From Halobacillus_B rhizosphaerae (lineage in GTDB: Bacteria; Bacillota; Bacilli; Bacillales; Halobacillaceae): 64,000 bases of DNA. The notes under the pieces are model-generated. The model did not search any database and was not told the DNA's origin. It saw only the letters and a list, made by a program, of their open reading frames with translations. Every line of letters begins with the position of its first letter. Position 1 is the stretch's first letter. The stretch lies in the NCBI RefSeq assembly GCF_046719735.1, contig NZ_JAUTWQ010000010.1:62001-126000 (forward strand), in the 5' to 3' direction. The translations under genes were made by a program, and so were the position numbers. Below, piece by piece: positions 15,972 to 24,389 of this stretch.

Positions 15972-17147
15972 TTAAATTAATTCAAATACACCAGCAGCTC
16001 CCATGCCGCCGCCAATACACATTGTAACTACACCAAACTGTTCATTTCTTCGTTTCATTTCATGGATCAGACTTAAAGTCAGCTTTGTTCCTGTACATCC
16101 TAACGGGTGCCCAAGGGCTATCGCTCCGCCATTCACATTCACCTTTGCAGGATCTAGTTCTAATGTTCGAATGACCCGTAAGGATTGAGAGGCAAACGCT
16201 TCGTTTAATTCAAATAAACCAATATCGGAAAGGCTCAAACCAGCCATCTTTAAGGCTTTAGGAACCGCTTCAATCGGACCTACTCCCATAATTTCCGGCT
16301 GCACCCCTGCCACTGCAAAGGAGCGAAATTTCACTAGCGGTTTTAATCCTTCTGATTCAGCTTTCTCTTTATCCATCACTAAAACGGAAGCTGCTCCATC
16401 ACTCATTTGGGAGGCATTACCAGCTGTTACGGAACCTCTTACAGTAAAGGCCGGCTTTAACTTGCCAAGAATCTCTGTGGTTGTACCTGGACGTACCCCC
16501 TCATCCATAGAAAAGACTGTTTTGCTTTCTTTTACTTTATGATCGCTTCCTACTTCCCGATTAACGACTTCCACCGGGACGATTTCATCCTTGAATTTAC
16601 CTTCTTTAATAGCTGCAGCAGCCCGTTTATGGCTTTGGGCAGCAAATGCATCCTGATCCTCGCGGGATATGTTAAACCGAGTAGCTACTTCCTCAGCTGT
16701 ATGCCCCATAGACATATAATATTCAGGGGCATTTTCTACTAAGGTTATGTTTGGTTTTATGACGTGCCCGCCCATGGGAATGAGACTCATCGACTCAGCT
16801 CCTCCAGCAATCGCGGTATCACTGTGGCCAAGCATGATTTTTTCACAAGCATAGGCGATACTTTGAAGTCCAGAGGAACAGTATCGGTTAATCGTGATCG
16901 CCGGTACTTGGTAATCTAATCCCGCTAAACCTGTTATATTCCGCGCCATATTCATCCCTTGCTCCGCTTCGGGCATAGCACACCCGATAATGACATCATC
17001 AATTGCCCCGTCATAATTACTCGCTCTTCGTAAAGTTTCTTTTATGGTTATGGCCGCAAGATCATCAGGTCGTGAGTGTGCCAATGATCCTTTTTTTGCC
17101 CTGCCGACCGGAGTTCTTGCTCCTGCTACAATAACTGCTTCCTTCAC
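15972..17147 (-). CDS. fadA: Acetyl-CoA C-acyltransferase (thiolase) FadA
   Basis: A 391-residue thiolase carrying out the last step of beta-oxidation, the release of acetyl-CoA. The acyl-accepting cysteine is C90 in NRYCSSGLQ; the second catalytic set GGAIALGHPLGCTG and CIGGGMG lies near the C terminus. The length is typical. It starts 19 bases after fadN and is followed closely by fadE. An AGAGGGGGAAA-type ribosome site precedes the ATG. Confidence 0.96.
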   Translation of the reverse strand: MKEAVIVAGARTPVGRAKKGSLAHSRPDDLAAITIKETLRRASNYDGAIDDVIIGCAMPEAEQGMNMARNITGLAGLDYQVPAITINRYCSSGLQSIAYACEKIMLGHSDTAIAGGAESMSLIPMGGHVIKPNITLVENAPEYYMSMGHTAEEVATRFNISREDQDAFAAQSHKRAAAAIKEGKFKDEIVPVEVVNREVGSDHKVKESKTVFSMDEGVRPGTTTEILGKLKPAFTVRGSVTAGNASQMSDGAASVLVMDKEKAESEGLKPLVKFRSFAVAGVQPEIMGVGPIEAVPKALKMAGLSLSDIGLFELNEAFASQSLRVIRTLELDPAKVNVNGGAIALGHPLGCTGTKLTLSLIHEMKRRNEQFGVVTMCIGGGMGAAGVFELI

Positions 17148-17166
17148 GGCATTTCCCCCTCTGCTT

Positions 17167-19566
17167 TTAATTACGTAATGGCTTTCCTTTTAACAGCATA
17201 TGCTGCATACGTGCCTGGGTTTTAGCTTCCCCAACGAGACTTAAAAAGGCTTCTCTCTCTAAATCTAATAAATACTGTTCATCTACTAAACTTCCTTCTT
17301 GAATGCGTCCTCCCGCTAAGACGAAGGCTAGTTTCTCCGCAATTTTCAAATCATGCTCACTTGCATACCCGCTGAGCGCTAGTGATTTTGCCCCTAAAAG
17401 CATCGTTGCATAGCCTTGCTCCCCCGTTACAGGGACGCGTGTCCGTTTAGGTGCCTGGTAACCCGAACGAGCCAGACCAAGTACTTTTTGTTTTGCATCA
17501 TGCAGTAAATGATCTCCATTTACACTAATAGCATCTTTGTGGTCTAAGAAACCATTTTCTTTCGCTTCTTCGGCTGATGTTGATACTTTAGCCAAGGCTA
17601 TTTTCTCAAAAACGGTATTCGTGATCTTCTGCAGGTCAAAATCAACCCCCTGAGGAACGTTTCGTAAGTGCTTCAAATACAGTTCTTTATTTCCTCCACC
17701 GCCTGGAATCAGACCAACACCTGCTTCTACAAGCCCCATATAAGTTTCCTGAGAAGCCTGTATTGCCGCACTAGGCAGACAAACTTCGGCACCCCCGCCT
17801 AGAGTCATGGCAAATGGAGCTGCTACAACGGGCTTATCAGAATATTTGACTCGCATCATTGCATCCTGAAACTGTTTAACGACCATCTCTATTTCAAAGA
17901 AGTTAAAATCTTGAGCTTCCATCAGGATCATACCGAGATTAGCCCCTACGCAGAAATTCTTCGCCTGGTTCCCAATCACCAGCCCCTCAAAATTCTGGTC
18001 AACATGTTCAATTGCAAAGTTGACCATTTGGATAATATCCATCCCGATTGCGTTACTTCTGGAATGGAACTCCAGACCAGCTACTCCATCTCCAAGATCT
18101 ATCAAACTTGCACCAGAATTTTTCTTAATGACTTCATTCGTTTCTTTAAGGCGTCGCAGATTTATATTTTTCTTATTAAACGATAAGGACTTGTAGTTTC
18201 CGTGATGATAAAAGGAAACGGTTCCATTTTCTTCTTTATAAAAGGAGGAATTTCCTTGAGACATGAATTGCTCTATCCATTCCGGGATAACATCTCCTTC
18301 TTCCTTCATTCTTTCTATCGATGAATCCGCACCGATAGCGTCCCACATTTCGAATGGACCTAATTCCCAGCCAAATCCCCACCTCATTGCCCGGTCAATG
18401 GAAGGAATATCGTCGGCGATTTCTCCATATAGGTTCGCGGAATACAGCAGTACAGGTTTGACTATAGACCAAATTAAATCTCCGGCCCGATCTCCTTGAG
18501 CAGCAACAAGAGCTTTCAATTTTTTCCTCGGACCTTTCTCCTGTTTAGCTAATTCTGTAGCTTTCGTCTTCAGTTTTTCTCGCGGTTCATATTCTAAAGT
18601 TTCGGGATTCAGCTGAAGAATTTCACTCCCTTTATCTCCCTTCTTCTTTAAGAAGAACCCTTGACCGCTTTTCGCGCCGAGCCATTTGTTTTGAAGCATT
18701 GTATTCATGAATTCCGGAACTTTAAATGCTTGCTGTTCTTTCCCCTCTACCTGATCATGGACATTCTTGGCTACATGGATAAACGTGTCTAAACCAACTA
18801 CATCCAGAGTTCTAAAAGTAGCACTCTTAGGTCTTCCTATCAGGGGTCCAGTCACTGAATCAACTTCCCCGACACTGTACCCTTCTTCTAGCATTTTTTG
18901 AACCGTGATCAGTAAACCGTAAGTACCAATGCGATTGGCTATAAAATTTGGTGTATCTTTCGCTTCCACTACTCCTTTACCAAGTACGTCTTCACTAAAA
19001 ACTTTCATAAATTGAAGAACTTCTGGATCTGTTTCTTTGGCAGGAATAATTTCTAATAACTTTAAGTATCGAGGAGGATTAAAGAAGTGCGTTCCAAGGA
19101 AATGGCTGCGATATTCATCACTGCAATCCTCCGCCATTGCATTAATGGAGATTCCAGACGTGTTTGAACTGACTACAGATCCAGGTTTTCGATACTGTTC
19201 TATTTGAGCATGAACTTTCTTTTTTACCTCTAGGTTTTCGACTACCACTTCAATGATCCAATCGGCTTCTGCAAGTTTGGTCATATGATCACTCATGTTC
19301 CCAACCTCAATAAGTTGTAAGCTGGATTGACTCGTCAGCGGGGAAGGCTTCTGTTTCTTCAGTGCTTCCTTATTTGCAGCAGCAATTCTGTTCCTTACAG
19401 CTGCATCCTCTAAAGTTAACCCCTTTTGTTTTTCACCCTCCGTAAGTTCACGAGGGACTATGTCCAGCATTAGTGTAGGAATCCCCACATTTGCTAAATG
19501 AGCCGCAATTCCTGCTCCCATTACCCCTGAACCAAGGACTGCCGCACGTTTTATTTTTCGAGTCAT
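17167..19566 (-). CDS. fadN: 3-hydroxyacyl-CoA dehydrogenase / enoyl-CoA hydratase FadN
   Basis: A bifunctional beta-oxidation enzyme of 799 residues. The N-terminal half is a 3-hydroxyacyl-CoA dehydrogenase: NAD motif GSGVMGAGIA at about 10-19, then HFFNPPRYLKLLEIIP near 150. The C-terminal part (about 500-700) is an enoyl-CoA hydratase fold with LGGGAEVCLP and GLIPGGGG. The ATG at 19566 follows AGGGGGAA by about eight bases; an in-frame ATG at 19602 lies upstream, within the FadR box, and was rejected. It is the first gene of the operon. The operator covers 19588-19605, so repression by a TetR-type FadR and relief by long-chain acyl-CoA is expected. Confidence 0.95.
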   Translation of the reverse strand: MTRKIKRAAVLGSGVMGAGIAAHLANVGIPTLMLDIVPRELTEGEKQKGLTLEDAAVRNRIAAANKEALKKQKPSPLTSQSSLQLIEVGNMSDHMTKLAEADWIIEVVVENLEVKKKVHAQIEQYRKPGSVVSSNTSGISINAMAEDCSDEYRSHFLGTHFFNPPRYLKLLEIIPAKETDPEVLQFMKVFSEDVLGKGVVEAKDTPNFIANRIGTYGLLITVQKMLEEGYSVGEVDSVTGPLIGRPKSATFRTLDVVGLDTFIHVAKNVHDQVEGKEQQAFKVPEFMNTMLQNKWLGAKSGQGFFLKKKGDKGSEILQLNPETLEYEPREKLKTKATELAKQEKGPRKKLKALVAAQGDRAGDLIWSIVKPVLLYSANLYGEIADDIPSIDRAMRWGFGWELGPFEMWDAIGADSSIERMKEEGDVIPEWIEQFMSQGNSSFYKEENGTVSFYHHGNYKSLSFNKKNINLRRLKETNEVIKKNSGASLIDLGDGVAGLEFHSRSNAIGMDIIQMVNFAIEHVDQNFEGLVIGNQAKNFCVGANLGMILMEAQDFNFFEIEMVVKQFQDAMMRVKYSDKPVVAAPFAMTLGGGAEVCLPSAAIQASQETYMGLVEAGVGLIPGGGGNKELYLKHLRNVPQGVDFDLQKITNTVFEKIALAKVSTSAEEAKENGFLDHKDAISVNGDHLLHDAKQKVLGLARSGYQAPKRTRVPVTGEQGYATMLLGAKSLALSGYASEHDLKIAEKLAFVLAGGRIQEGSLVDEQYLLDLEREAFLSLVGEAKTQARMQHMLLKGKPLRN

Positions 19567-19587
19567 GTGATTTCCCCCTGTCAATTT

Positions 19588-19605
19588 TGAATGAATACTC
19601 ATTCA
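19588..19605 (-). promoter_or_regulatory. FadR (YsiA-type) operator upstream of fadN
   Basis: The 18-base palindrome TGAATGAATACTCATTCA matches the B. subtilis FadR consensus as I remember it (TGAATGA, two to four bases, TCATTCA). It lies 22 bases before the fadN ATG. FadR represses beta-oxidation genes and is released by long-chain acyl-CoA. Confidence 0.9.
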
Positions 19606-19757
19606 TTTTATGGTTAAAAAAATATATTTCTACAAATTTCAATCTCTAATCTAACTATAAAATATTTTCAGACATTTCGCAATCCTTTTTGATCTGTTAT
19701 CAGTAATTTTTTTCCTTTTGGACCAGAGCTTCCAATTGGAGAAGCTCTAATCCCTTA

Positions 19758-20675
19758 TCATTTACCAATAACTCCTTTAAGTACAAAAGCAACATTGGCC
19801 GGCCTTTCAGCTAAACGGCGCATAAAGTAACCGTACCAGTCGTTTCCATAGGGCACGTATACACGCATTTTGTAGCCTTCCTTTACCAGCTCTTCCTGTC
19901 GTTCTACACGAATTCCATATAGCATCTGAAATTCAAACTGCCCGCGTGGAATATTCTTTTCCTCAACAAGCTGTTTGGTATATTCAATGATGGCATCATC
20001 ATGGGTAGCAATTGCTGTATAATTTCCATTTTCAAGATGAAGCTTAATTATTTTTTTATAATTCTCATCCACGTCCGATTTTTCAGGAAAGGCAACTTTA
20101 GGCGATTCCTTATATGCCCCTTTCACTAATCTCAGATTAGGATGATATTCATTTAATAAGGCAACATCTTCTGCAGTACGGTACAAATAAGCTTGTAGGA
20201 CCGTGCCGATATGATCATAATCTTTTTTCAGTTCTTTAAACAGCTCCAGCGTTTTGCCACAGCGAGCCTGATCCTCCATGTCAATTGTTACGAACACATC
20301 ATGCTTCTGTGCTGCTTCAAGAATTTTGCGCATATTCTCAAGCACTAACTCTTCTGAAATATCCAGTCCCATAGACGTCAATTTAAGAGACAATTGAGAA
20401 TCAAGATTGTGTTGAGCGATGGCGTTAATAGCTTCAATGCATTCATCTGCCGCATGACGGGCTTCCTGCTCACTATCTATAAATTCCCCCAAATGATCGA
20501 TTGTAACGGCCATCCCTTTTCTATTCAAAATCTTTATGGTTTCTACTGCATTAGGAACTGTCTCTCCGGCAACAAAGCGGCCGGCTCCAAAACGCAGTCC
20601 GTATCTTTTTGCTATTTTAGTAAAAAACCGATTTTTAGAAAGAAATAAAAAGAAGTTGCGAAGTACTTTTTCCAT
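19758..20675 (-). CDS. yusM: Proline dehydrogenase (YusM-like)
   Basis: A 305-residue monofunctional flavin proline dehydrogenase, which oxidises proline to pyrroline-5-carboxylate and passes electrons to the membrane quinone pool. The TIM-barrel landmarks include the VKGAYKES strand near 190, MLYGIR near 250 and the C-terminal RRLAERP, which binds substrate in this family. The ATG at 20675 follows AGGAGGG by nine bases; an in-frame start at 20705 has no such site. It lies just upstream of the fad operon, as yusM does in B. subtilis, but no FadR box was found for it. No pyrroline-5-carboxylate dehydrogenase is adjacent. Confidence 0.93.
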   Translation of the reverse strand: MEKVLRNFFLFLSKNRFFTKIAKRYGLRFGAGRFVAGETVPNAVETIKILNRKGMAVTIDHLGEFIDSEQEARHAADECIEAINAIAQHNLDSQLSLKLTSMGLDISEELVLENMRKILEAAQKHDVFVTIDMEDQARCGKTLELFKELKKDYDHIGTVLQAYLYRTAEDVALLNEYHPNLRLVKGAYKESPKVAFPEKSDVDENYKKIIKLHLENGNYTAIATHDDAIIEYTKQLVEEKNIPRGQFEFQMLYGIRVERQEELVKEGYKMRVYVPYGNDWYGYFMRRLAERPANVAFVLKGVIGK

Positions 20676-20874
20676 ACTAAAAAACCCTCCTGATGCCAAG
20701 GTCAAATAAAAGATATCATTCTATTTAAACCATCCCAAGTGAAAATTATGAAAATTAAATCTTGTAACCGATCACATTTTATATTTTATCACTTTTTATA
20801 AAAATTGGGTATCCATCTACTTAAATATTTCGACATAATTTTATATATATTTCCATATTAAGGTCACATATTTC

Positions 20875-20903
20875 TCATATTTAATGCCTCAGCGGGCATA
20901 CTA
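20875..20903 (+). promoter_or_regulatory. Candidate forespore (sigma-F/G type) promoter for the coat genes
   Basis: TCATA (20875-20879), 17 bases, then CATACTA (20897-20903). CATACTA is the common -10 of sigma-G and sigma-F promoters, and the -35 differs from the consensus at one base. It lies 28 bases before the first coat-gene ATG. A sigma-K reading is less good. Confidence 0.45.
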
Positions 20904-20931
20904 TTCGAGAATTTACAAAGGAGGATGAAAC

Positions 20932-21189
20932 ATGTCACCAAATCAAAATCACATGCAGGAGGCACAAGCTATGTCTCAAGTACCAAACATAGTCAGCACG
21001 AAAGATCAGCTTTATATTTCTGATATGCTGTCCTGGAACTTGAACGCTTGTAAAAAAGCTCACTTCTTTGCCCAGAATTGTCAGTCACCTGAGATCCAGT
21101 CCGCTTTAGAAGAAGCAGGACAAATGCACCAACGTCATTACGATAAGATTCTTATGCACTTAAACTCGCAAAATCAGCAAACCAACTGA
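20932..21189 (+). CDS. Spore coat protein, CotF/YusN-like
   Basis: An 85-residue helical protein. The segment STKDQLYISDMLSWNLNACK followed by HFFAQNC and a Gln/His-rich helix resembles the ferritin-like CotF family of spore coat proteins. It is preceded by GGAGGATG and a candidate forespore promoter. The second gene, a longer CotF-like protein, starts 12 bases after it, so they form a small sporulation operon. The location next to proline dehydrogenase matches yusN in B. subtilis. Its exact place in the spore is not known from sequence. Confidence 0.75.
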   Translation: MSPNQNHMQEAQAMSQVPNIVSTKDQLYISDMLSWNLNACKKAHFFAQNCQSPEIQSALEEAGQMHQRHYDKILMHLNSQNQQTN

Positions 21190-21201
21190 GGAGGCCCATT
21201 G

Positions 21202-21534
21202 ATGAATCCATCAGCAAGTAAAATTCAAAATCCTGAAACAACCGTACCTAAAACACCTCAAATGAACGAACGTGATTTTATTAATGATCAATTAACAACA
21301 GAAAAATACATGACCAATTCCTATAACATTGCGCTTAATGAAGCAAGCAACCAGGCTCTTTACCAGGATTTAGCAACAATCTTTAAAGAAACCCAGGACT
21401 GTCAGAGAAACCTGTATAACTTAATGTTTAAAAATGGCTGGTACGCAGTGGAGCAAGCTGAACAAACCAAGGTGCAGCAAACCTATCAGCAGTTTACAGG
21501 CTACAAGTCCCAACTCCCTTATTCTGTCCAATAA
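21202..21534 (+). CDS. Spore coat protein, CotF-like
   Basis: A 110-residue protein of the CotF family: MNERDFINDQLTTEKYMTNS near residue 20, then helices ending in VQQTYQQFTGYKSQLP. The family contributes to the spore coat or germination-related layers. The ATG at 21202 is seven bases from GAGGAGG; a TTG just before it is too close to that site. It is cotranscribed with the upstream YusN-like gene and followed by a strong terminator. Confidence 0.75.
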   Translation: MNPSASKIQNPETTVPKTPQMNERDFINDQLTTEKYMTNSYNIALNEASNQALYQDLATIFKETQDCQRNLYNLMFKNGWYAVEQAEQTKVQQTYQQFTGYKSQLPYSVQ

Positions 21535-21568
21535 TTAATCGACTCGGTCAAAAATTTTGATCACAGCA

Positions 21569-21604
21569 GAAAACCCGAACCAATAGCACTGGTTCGGGTT
21601 TTCT
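21569..21604 (+). terminator. Rho-independent terminator after the coat genes
   Basis: A 15-bp perfect stem (AGAAAACCCGAACCA with TGGTTCGGGTTTTCT). The AACCCGAACC core recurs in several other terminators of this window. It can act in both directions. Confidence 0.85.
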
Positions 21605-21667
21605 ATATAAAAGGATATAGGGAAGACCCACAACTTCTTCCCTTTTTTTGATGGTGTTCTAATCTTT

Positions 21668-21874
21668 TCACCCTACTGGCTCATACCCTTGAGCTTCAAT
21701 GGCTTCTTTCATTAGAGACTTGGATACATAGGATTCATCATAAGTTACGTCCACTTTTCCGCTGCTTACGTCAACGTCCACACCGTGAACGCCTTCTAGT
21801 TCCTCAAGAGCCCCTTTTACTGCTTTTTCACAGTGTTCACATGTCATACCATTGACTTCAAGTGTTAATTGCAT
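21668..21874 (-). CDS. copZ: Copper chaperone CopZ
   Basis: A 68-residue heavy-metal-associated domain with the copper motif GMTCEHC (C12, C15). CopZ binds Cu(I) in the cytoplasm and delivers it to a CopA P-type ATPase or a regulator. Here it stands alone: no copA or csoR lies in the window. AGGAT precedes the ATG. The divergent or convergent neighbours are unrelated. No CsoR-type operator was recognised in the 260-base upstream gap. Confidence 0.92.
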   Translation of the reverse strand: MQLTLEVNGMTCEHCEKAVKGALEELEGVHGVDVDVSSGKVDVTYDESYVSKSLMKEAIEAQGYEPVG

Positions 21875-22095
21875 ATTGTTTCATCCTTTCTGGTTAATTT
21901 GCGAATATTTGATAAGATAACCTTCTTTAGACTAATAGTAACTTATCAGTCTGTTTCAAGTTCTATAAGGTTTATTCCACAATTATTAGCGAACATAACA
22001 TTCTTAACGCAATCATTATAAAAAATTTCTGTAGAAGCTTTTTAAAAAAACTTCCTTACCTATCTTTCAAGTTAACCTGGTTGATCTTTCTTGAA

Positions 22096-22132
22096 AATAA
22101 AAAATCCTCCTTCATAAGTTTAGAAGGGGATT
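22096..22132 (-). terminator. Rho-independent terminator after the STAS gene
   Basis: A stem of AATCC and CCTTC pairs against GAAGG and GGATT with a one-base bulge, and is followed on the minus strand by six T residues. It ends the four-gene operon at 22139-24233. Confidence 0.8.
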
Positions 22133-22138
22133 CGTAGT

Positions 22139-22906
22139 TCAATCGAAATCTTTTATCAGGGCTTGTTCAACAGAATTCATAAATTGGAGACGAGCAGGAA
22201 AATCCTCACGGTGCAGCAATTTAGCATGTTCTGGCTTCACACCTAACGCCACAATTCTTCCTCCCATGTAAAAAAGCGAGGTCATTAAACGAATGAGAAT
22301 TTCAATACTTTCCTTGTTCACTTCCCCTACTGCAGTAAAATCAAATAATATGACCTCAGCGCTTTCCTTCTGGGCCGTTGAAAGCAAATGATTGGAGACA
22401 GCATTCATTTTTTCTTGTGTTAAATTTCCAAACAGGGGCACCAATGCACGTCGGTTCGTTAATTTAATAAACGGAGCAGAAAGGTGATTATTTTGCTCGA
22501 TGACCTTTTCTAACTCCTCTTTTTTCTCCATTAATTCAAAATTCGTATCCTCTAAACGTGTCCTTAATTGCTGCAGGGAGTGAGTAACTTTAGCTAATTT
22601 CTTATCTTTTACAAGAATCATCACCTGAGCATATAAATCATTGTCCCATCCTAAATACACATCGGCTGTTTGAAGCTGCTCAGAATCCTTAAGCGGCACT
22701 AAATTAATCTCCAGCGGCGACCTTGCTAGATGTCCATCTGCGGAAACCCAATCCCGCAGTTTATTATGACTTTCCGGGTCGATAATATCCAACAGATTTT
22801 GTTGAACTCCCGCTAATTCGAACGCTTCCTTGGAATAAGTTTGAATCGTAAAATTACGATTTACTGTATAGTAGGGTAAAGGAAAAGGATAATCAACTTG
22901 TTTCAT
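22139..22906 (-). CDS. PAS-like / coiled-coil / STAS domain protein (RsbR-related)
   Basis: A 255-residue soluble protein in three parts: an N-terminal globular region (about 1-105) that looks like a degenerate PAS fold, a coiled coil (about 108-140), and a C-terminal STAS domain (about 144-253). The STAS part has the expected strands AEVILFDFTAVGEVNKES and GGRIVALGV, as in the RsbR/RsbS antagonists of the stressosome. Whether the phosphorylatable Thr/Ser of RsbR is kept is unclear: T191 sits near one expected site, and the loop where RsbR has a Thr after VD reads VNKES. It overlaps the B12-sensor gene by 14 bases, so the two are translated together and probably interact. Confidence 0.8.
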   Translation of the reverse strand: MKQVDYPFPLPYYTVNRNFTIQTYSKEAFELAGVQQNLLDIIDPESHNKLRDWVSADGHLARSPLEINLVPLKDSEQLQTADVYLGWDNDLYAQVMILVKDKKLAKVTHSLQQLRTRLEDTNFELMEKKEELEKVIEQNNHLSAPFIKLTNRRALVPLFGNLTQEKMNAVSNHLLSTAQKESAEVILFDFTAVGEVNKESIEILIRLMTSLFYMGGRIVALGVKPEHAKLLHREDFPARLQFMNSVEQALIKDFD

Positions 22907-23552
22907 TAATCAAACCTTCCCTTCCTTCTTCAAACCACTTACTTAAGTGGTGCAAGTCCTTAACGATCATGACTTGATCTGCCTCCAGTTCTTCCAATGC
23001 AAATTTCCTTGCCATTCTTCCTCCAATCATAATCAGAGGTTTCCATTCTAACTCGCTGAATCGTTTGATGATTTCCTTTAATCCTGGCAGCCGATAAGAT
23101 AGAGCAGCTGATAAACCTATAACTTCCGGCTTAAACTTGTTTATTTGTATGAGGGAATGCTCAAGTGACAAATTCGGACCTAAATAACGCACTTGATAGC
23201 CATGAGCTTTAAAACTCTCTGACACCATTTTCAACCCAATGTAATGCTGTTCTTCCTCCATACCGAAAAATAATGCTCGTCCACTTGACTGATCATTCCC
23301 GGAACGCACGGTTTCCTTACCCTTTATTTGGGAAATAACAAAATCACAAATGGCAGTTGCCAAGTGTTCATCTGCAACAGATATCTGATTGGTTTCCCAA
23401 AGCTCCCCAATGTAATACATAGCAGGAGTGATAATAGCTTCATAAAACGACATTAAGGAATACTCGTTTAATAACTCTTCCGTAAAATGAAGTGCCTTAT
23501 CTTCTTCTCCATCTAAAAACAAGTGAGCTAACGTTTTTACATGTTGATCCAA
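22893..23552 (-). CDS. Cobalamin-binding (CarH-like) sensor protein without DNA-binding domain
   Basis: A 219-residue protein with the two halves of a CarH-type adenosylcobalamin photoreceptor: a four-helix bundle (about 1-80) and a Rossmann B12-binding domain (about 90-215). The light-sensor signature W-x9-EH is present as W52 with E62-H63. The cobalt-ligand motif is ExHxxG (E101, H103, G106 in EQHYIG). The MerR-type DNA-binding domain of CarH is absent, so output must pass through another protein, probably the STAS protein encoded next. It starts 19 bases after the 119-residue gene. Binding of B12 or light sensing is inferred from motifs only. Confidence 0.88.
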   Translation of the reverse strand: MDQHVKTLAHLFLDGEEDKALHFTEELLNEYSLMSFYEAIITPAMYYIGELWETNQISVADEHLATAICDFVISQIKGKETVRSGNDQSSGRALFFGMEEEQHYIGLKMVSESFKAHGYQVRYLGPNLSLEHSLIQINKFKPEVIGLSAALSYRLPGLKEIIKRFSELEWKPLIMIGGRMARKFALEELEADQVMIVKDLHHLSKWFEEGREGLINETS

Positions 23553-23571
23553 TTGATTTCACCTCTTTCAG

Positions 23572-23931
23572 CTAAAGAGTACGCAGCTTTTGAAGTGATT
23601 CCTTCAAATAATCAATACACATACTGCATTCCTCTTCATTTTCCAAAGAATTTTGTTTGAGCAAGCGAACTAAACGTTCAAAATTATCAATAATAATTGG
23701 CGTGCCGACCCCTCTTGAAGTCAGTAGAGTATTTAACCATAAAGTATAATCGATAAAAAAGTCTATATTTCTCATCTCATATGCGGAGACCAGATGATTT
23801 AAATGATGATAATTATCTTCTTCTGTACGCAATCGACCATTCTCTCCAAACTTATCCAGTAAATCAGGGTAAGCATCATAAATTTCTCTTACCACTTGGT
23901 GAACGATAAGCTCCTTCTCTTCCGTCTTCAT
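23572..23931 (-). CDS. Helical protein of unknown function in the B12-sensor operon
   Basis: A 119-residue, predicted all-helical soluble protein that I cannot assign firmly. Visible features are DNYHHLNHLVSAYE (about 42-55), then FFIDYTLWLNTLL (58-70) and SRGV, a pattern I associate with small domains found beside B12-binding sensor proteins. A CSMCIDYL segment near the C terminus carries two cysteines. It overlaps the upstream monooxygenase gene by four bases (ATGA) and lies 19 bases before the B12-sensor gene, so it belongs to the same operon. Confidence 0.7.
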   Translation of the reverse strand: MKTEEKELIVHQVVREIYDAYPDLLDKFGENGRLRTEEDNYHHLNHLVSAYEMRNIDFFIDYTLWLNTLLTSRGVGTPIIIDNFERLVRLLKQNSLENEEECSMCIDYLKESLQKLRTL

Positions 23932-24233
23932 AAGGCTACAACCTCATATTTCGTTACTTTAGGAACAATCCCTTGAAGTTCTTTATCTGGGTATTTCTTT
24001 TCCAACTCATGAATTTTTTTAAATTCTTCGCTGCGTGCCCAATTTAGATAGTCACTCTTGGATTCCCATTCTAAATGGACTGTCAATTCTCCGGGCTTTC
24101 GTTCATTTTGGAGAAGCTGAAACGAACGAAAGCCTGGAGCACGGTCCACCAACTTCGAACGCTTCTTGTAGATAGCTACTAAATCTCCCGCTTTATGTTC
24201 TGGAACCACTACGGCAGAGTCTACGACATACAT
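23928..24233 (-). CDS. ABM family monooxygenase-like protein (IsdG/HmoB-like)
   Basis: A 101-residue ferredoxin-like-fold protein of the antibiotic-biosynthesis-monooxygenase superfamily, closest in look to heme-degrading IsdG/HmoB. W65 and H75 in LNWARSEEFKKIHE match the Trp and heme-ligand His of IsdG in spacing. The third residue of the triad, an N-terminal Asn, is missing (the start reads MYVVDSAVVV). It may bind heme without the usual catalysis or act on another compound. It is the first gene of the four-gene operon and is joined to the next gene by a four-base overlap. Confidence 0.75.
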   Translation of the reverse strand: MYVVDSAVVVPEHKAGDLVAIYKKRSKLVDRAPGFRSFQLLQNERKPGELTVHLEWESKSDYLNWARSEEFKKIHELEKKYPDKELQGIVPKVTKYEVVAL

Positions 24234-24333
24234 ATAAAATTGCTCCTATACGAATTATTTTTACTAAATATTATATTATCATACTATTGTCTGATGTTTA
24301 AAAAGTCCGCTCAATTCAACCTTGTTTCTCTAA

Positions 24334-24368
24334 ATAAAAAAATGGTACAGAGACTACTCTCTGCACCA
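24334..24368 (-). terminator. Rho-independent terminator after the aeRF1-like gene
   Basis: A stem of GGT and CAGAGA pairs with TCTCTG and ACC around a short loop and is followed on the minus strand by seven T residues. Confidence 0.8.
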
Positions 24369-24389
24369 CTTTAGTTCAATCATTATTCT

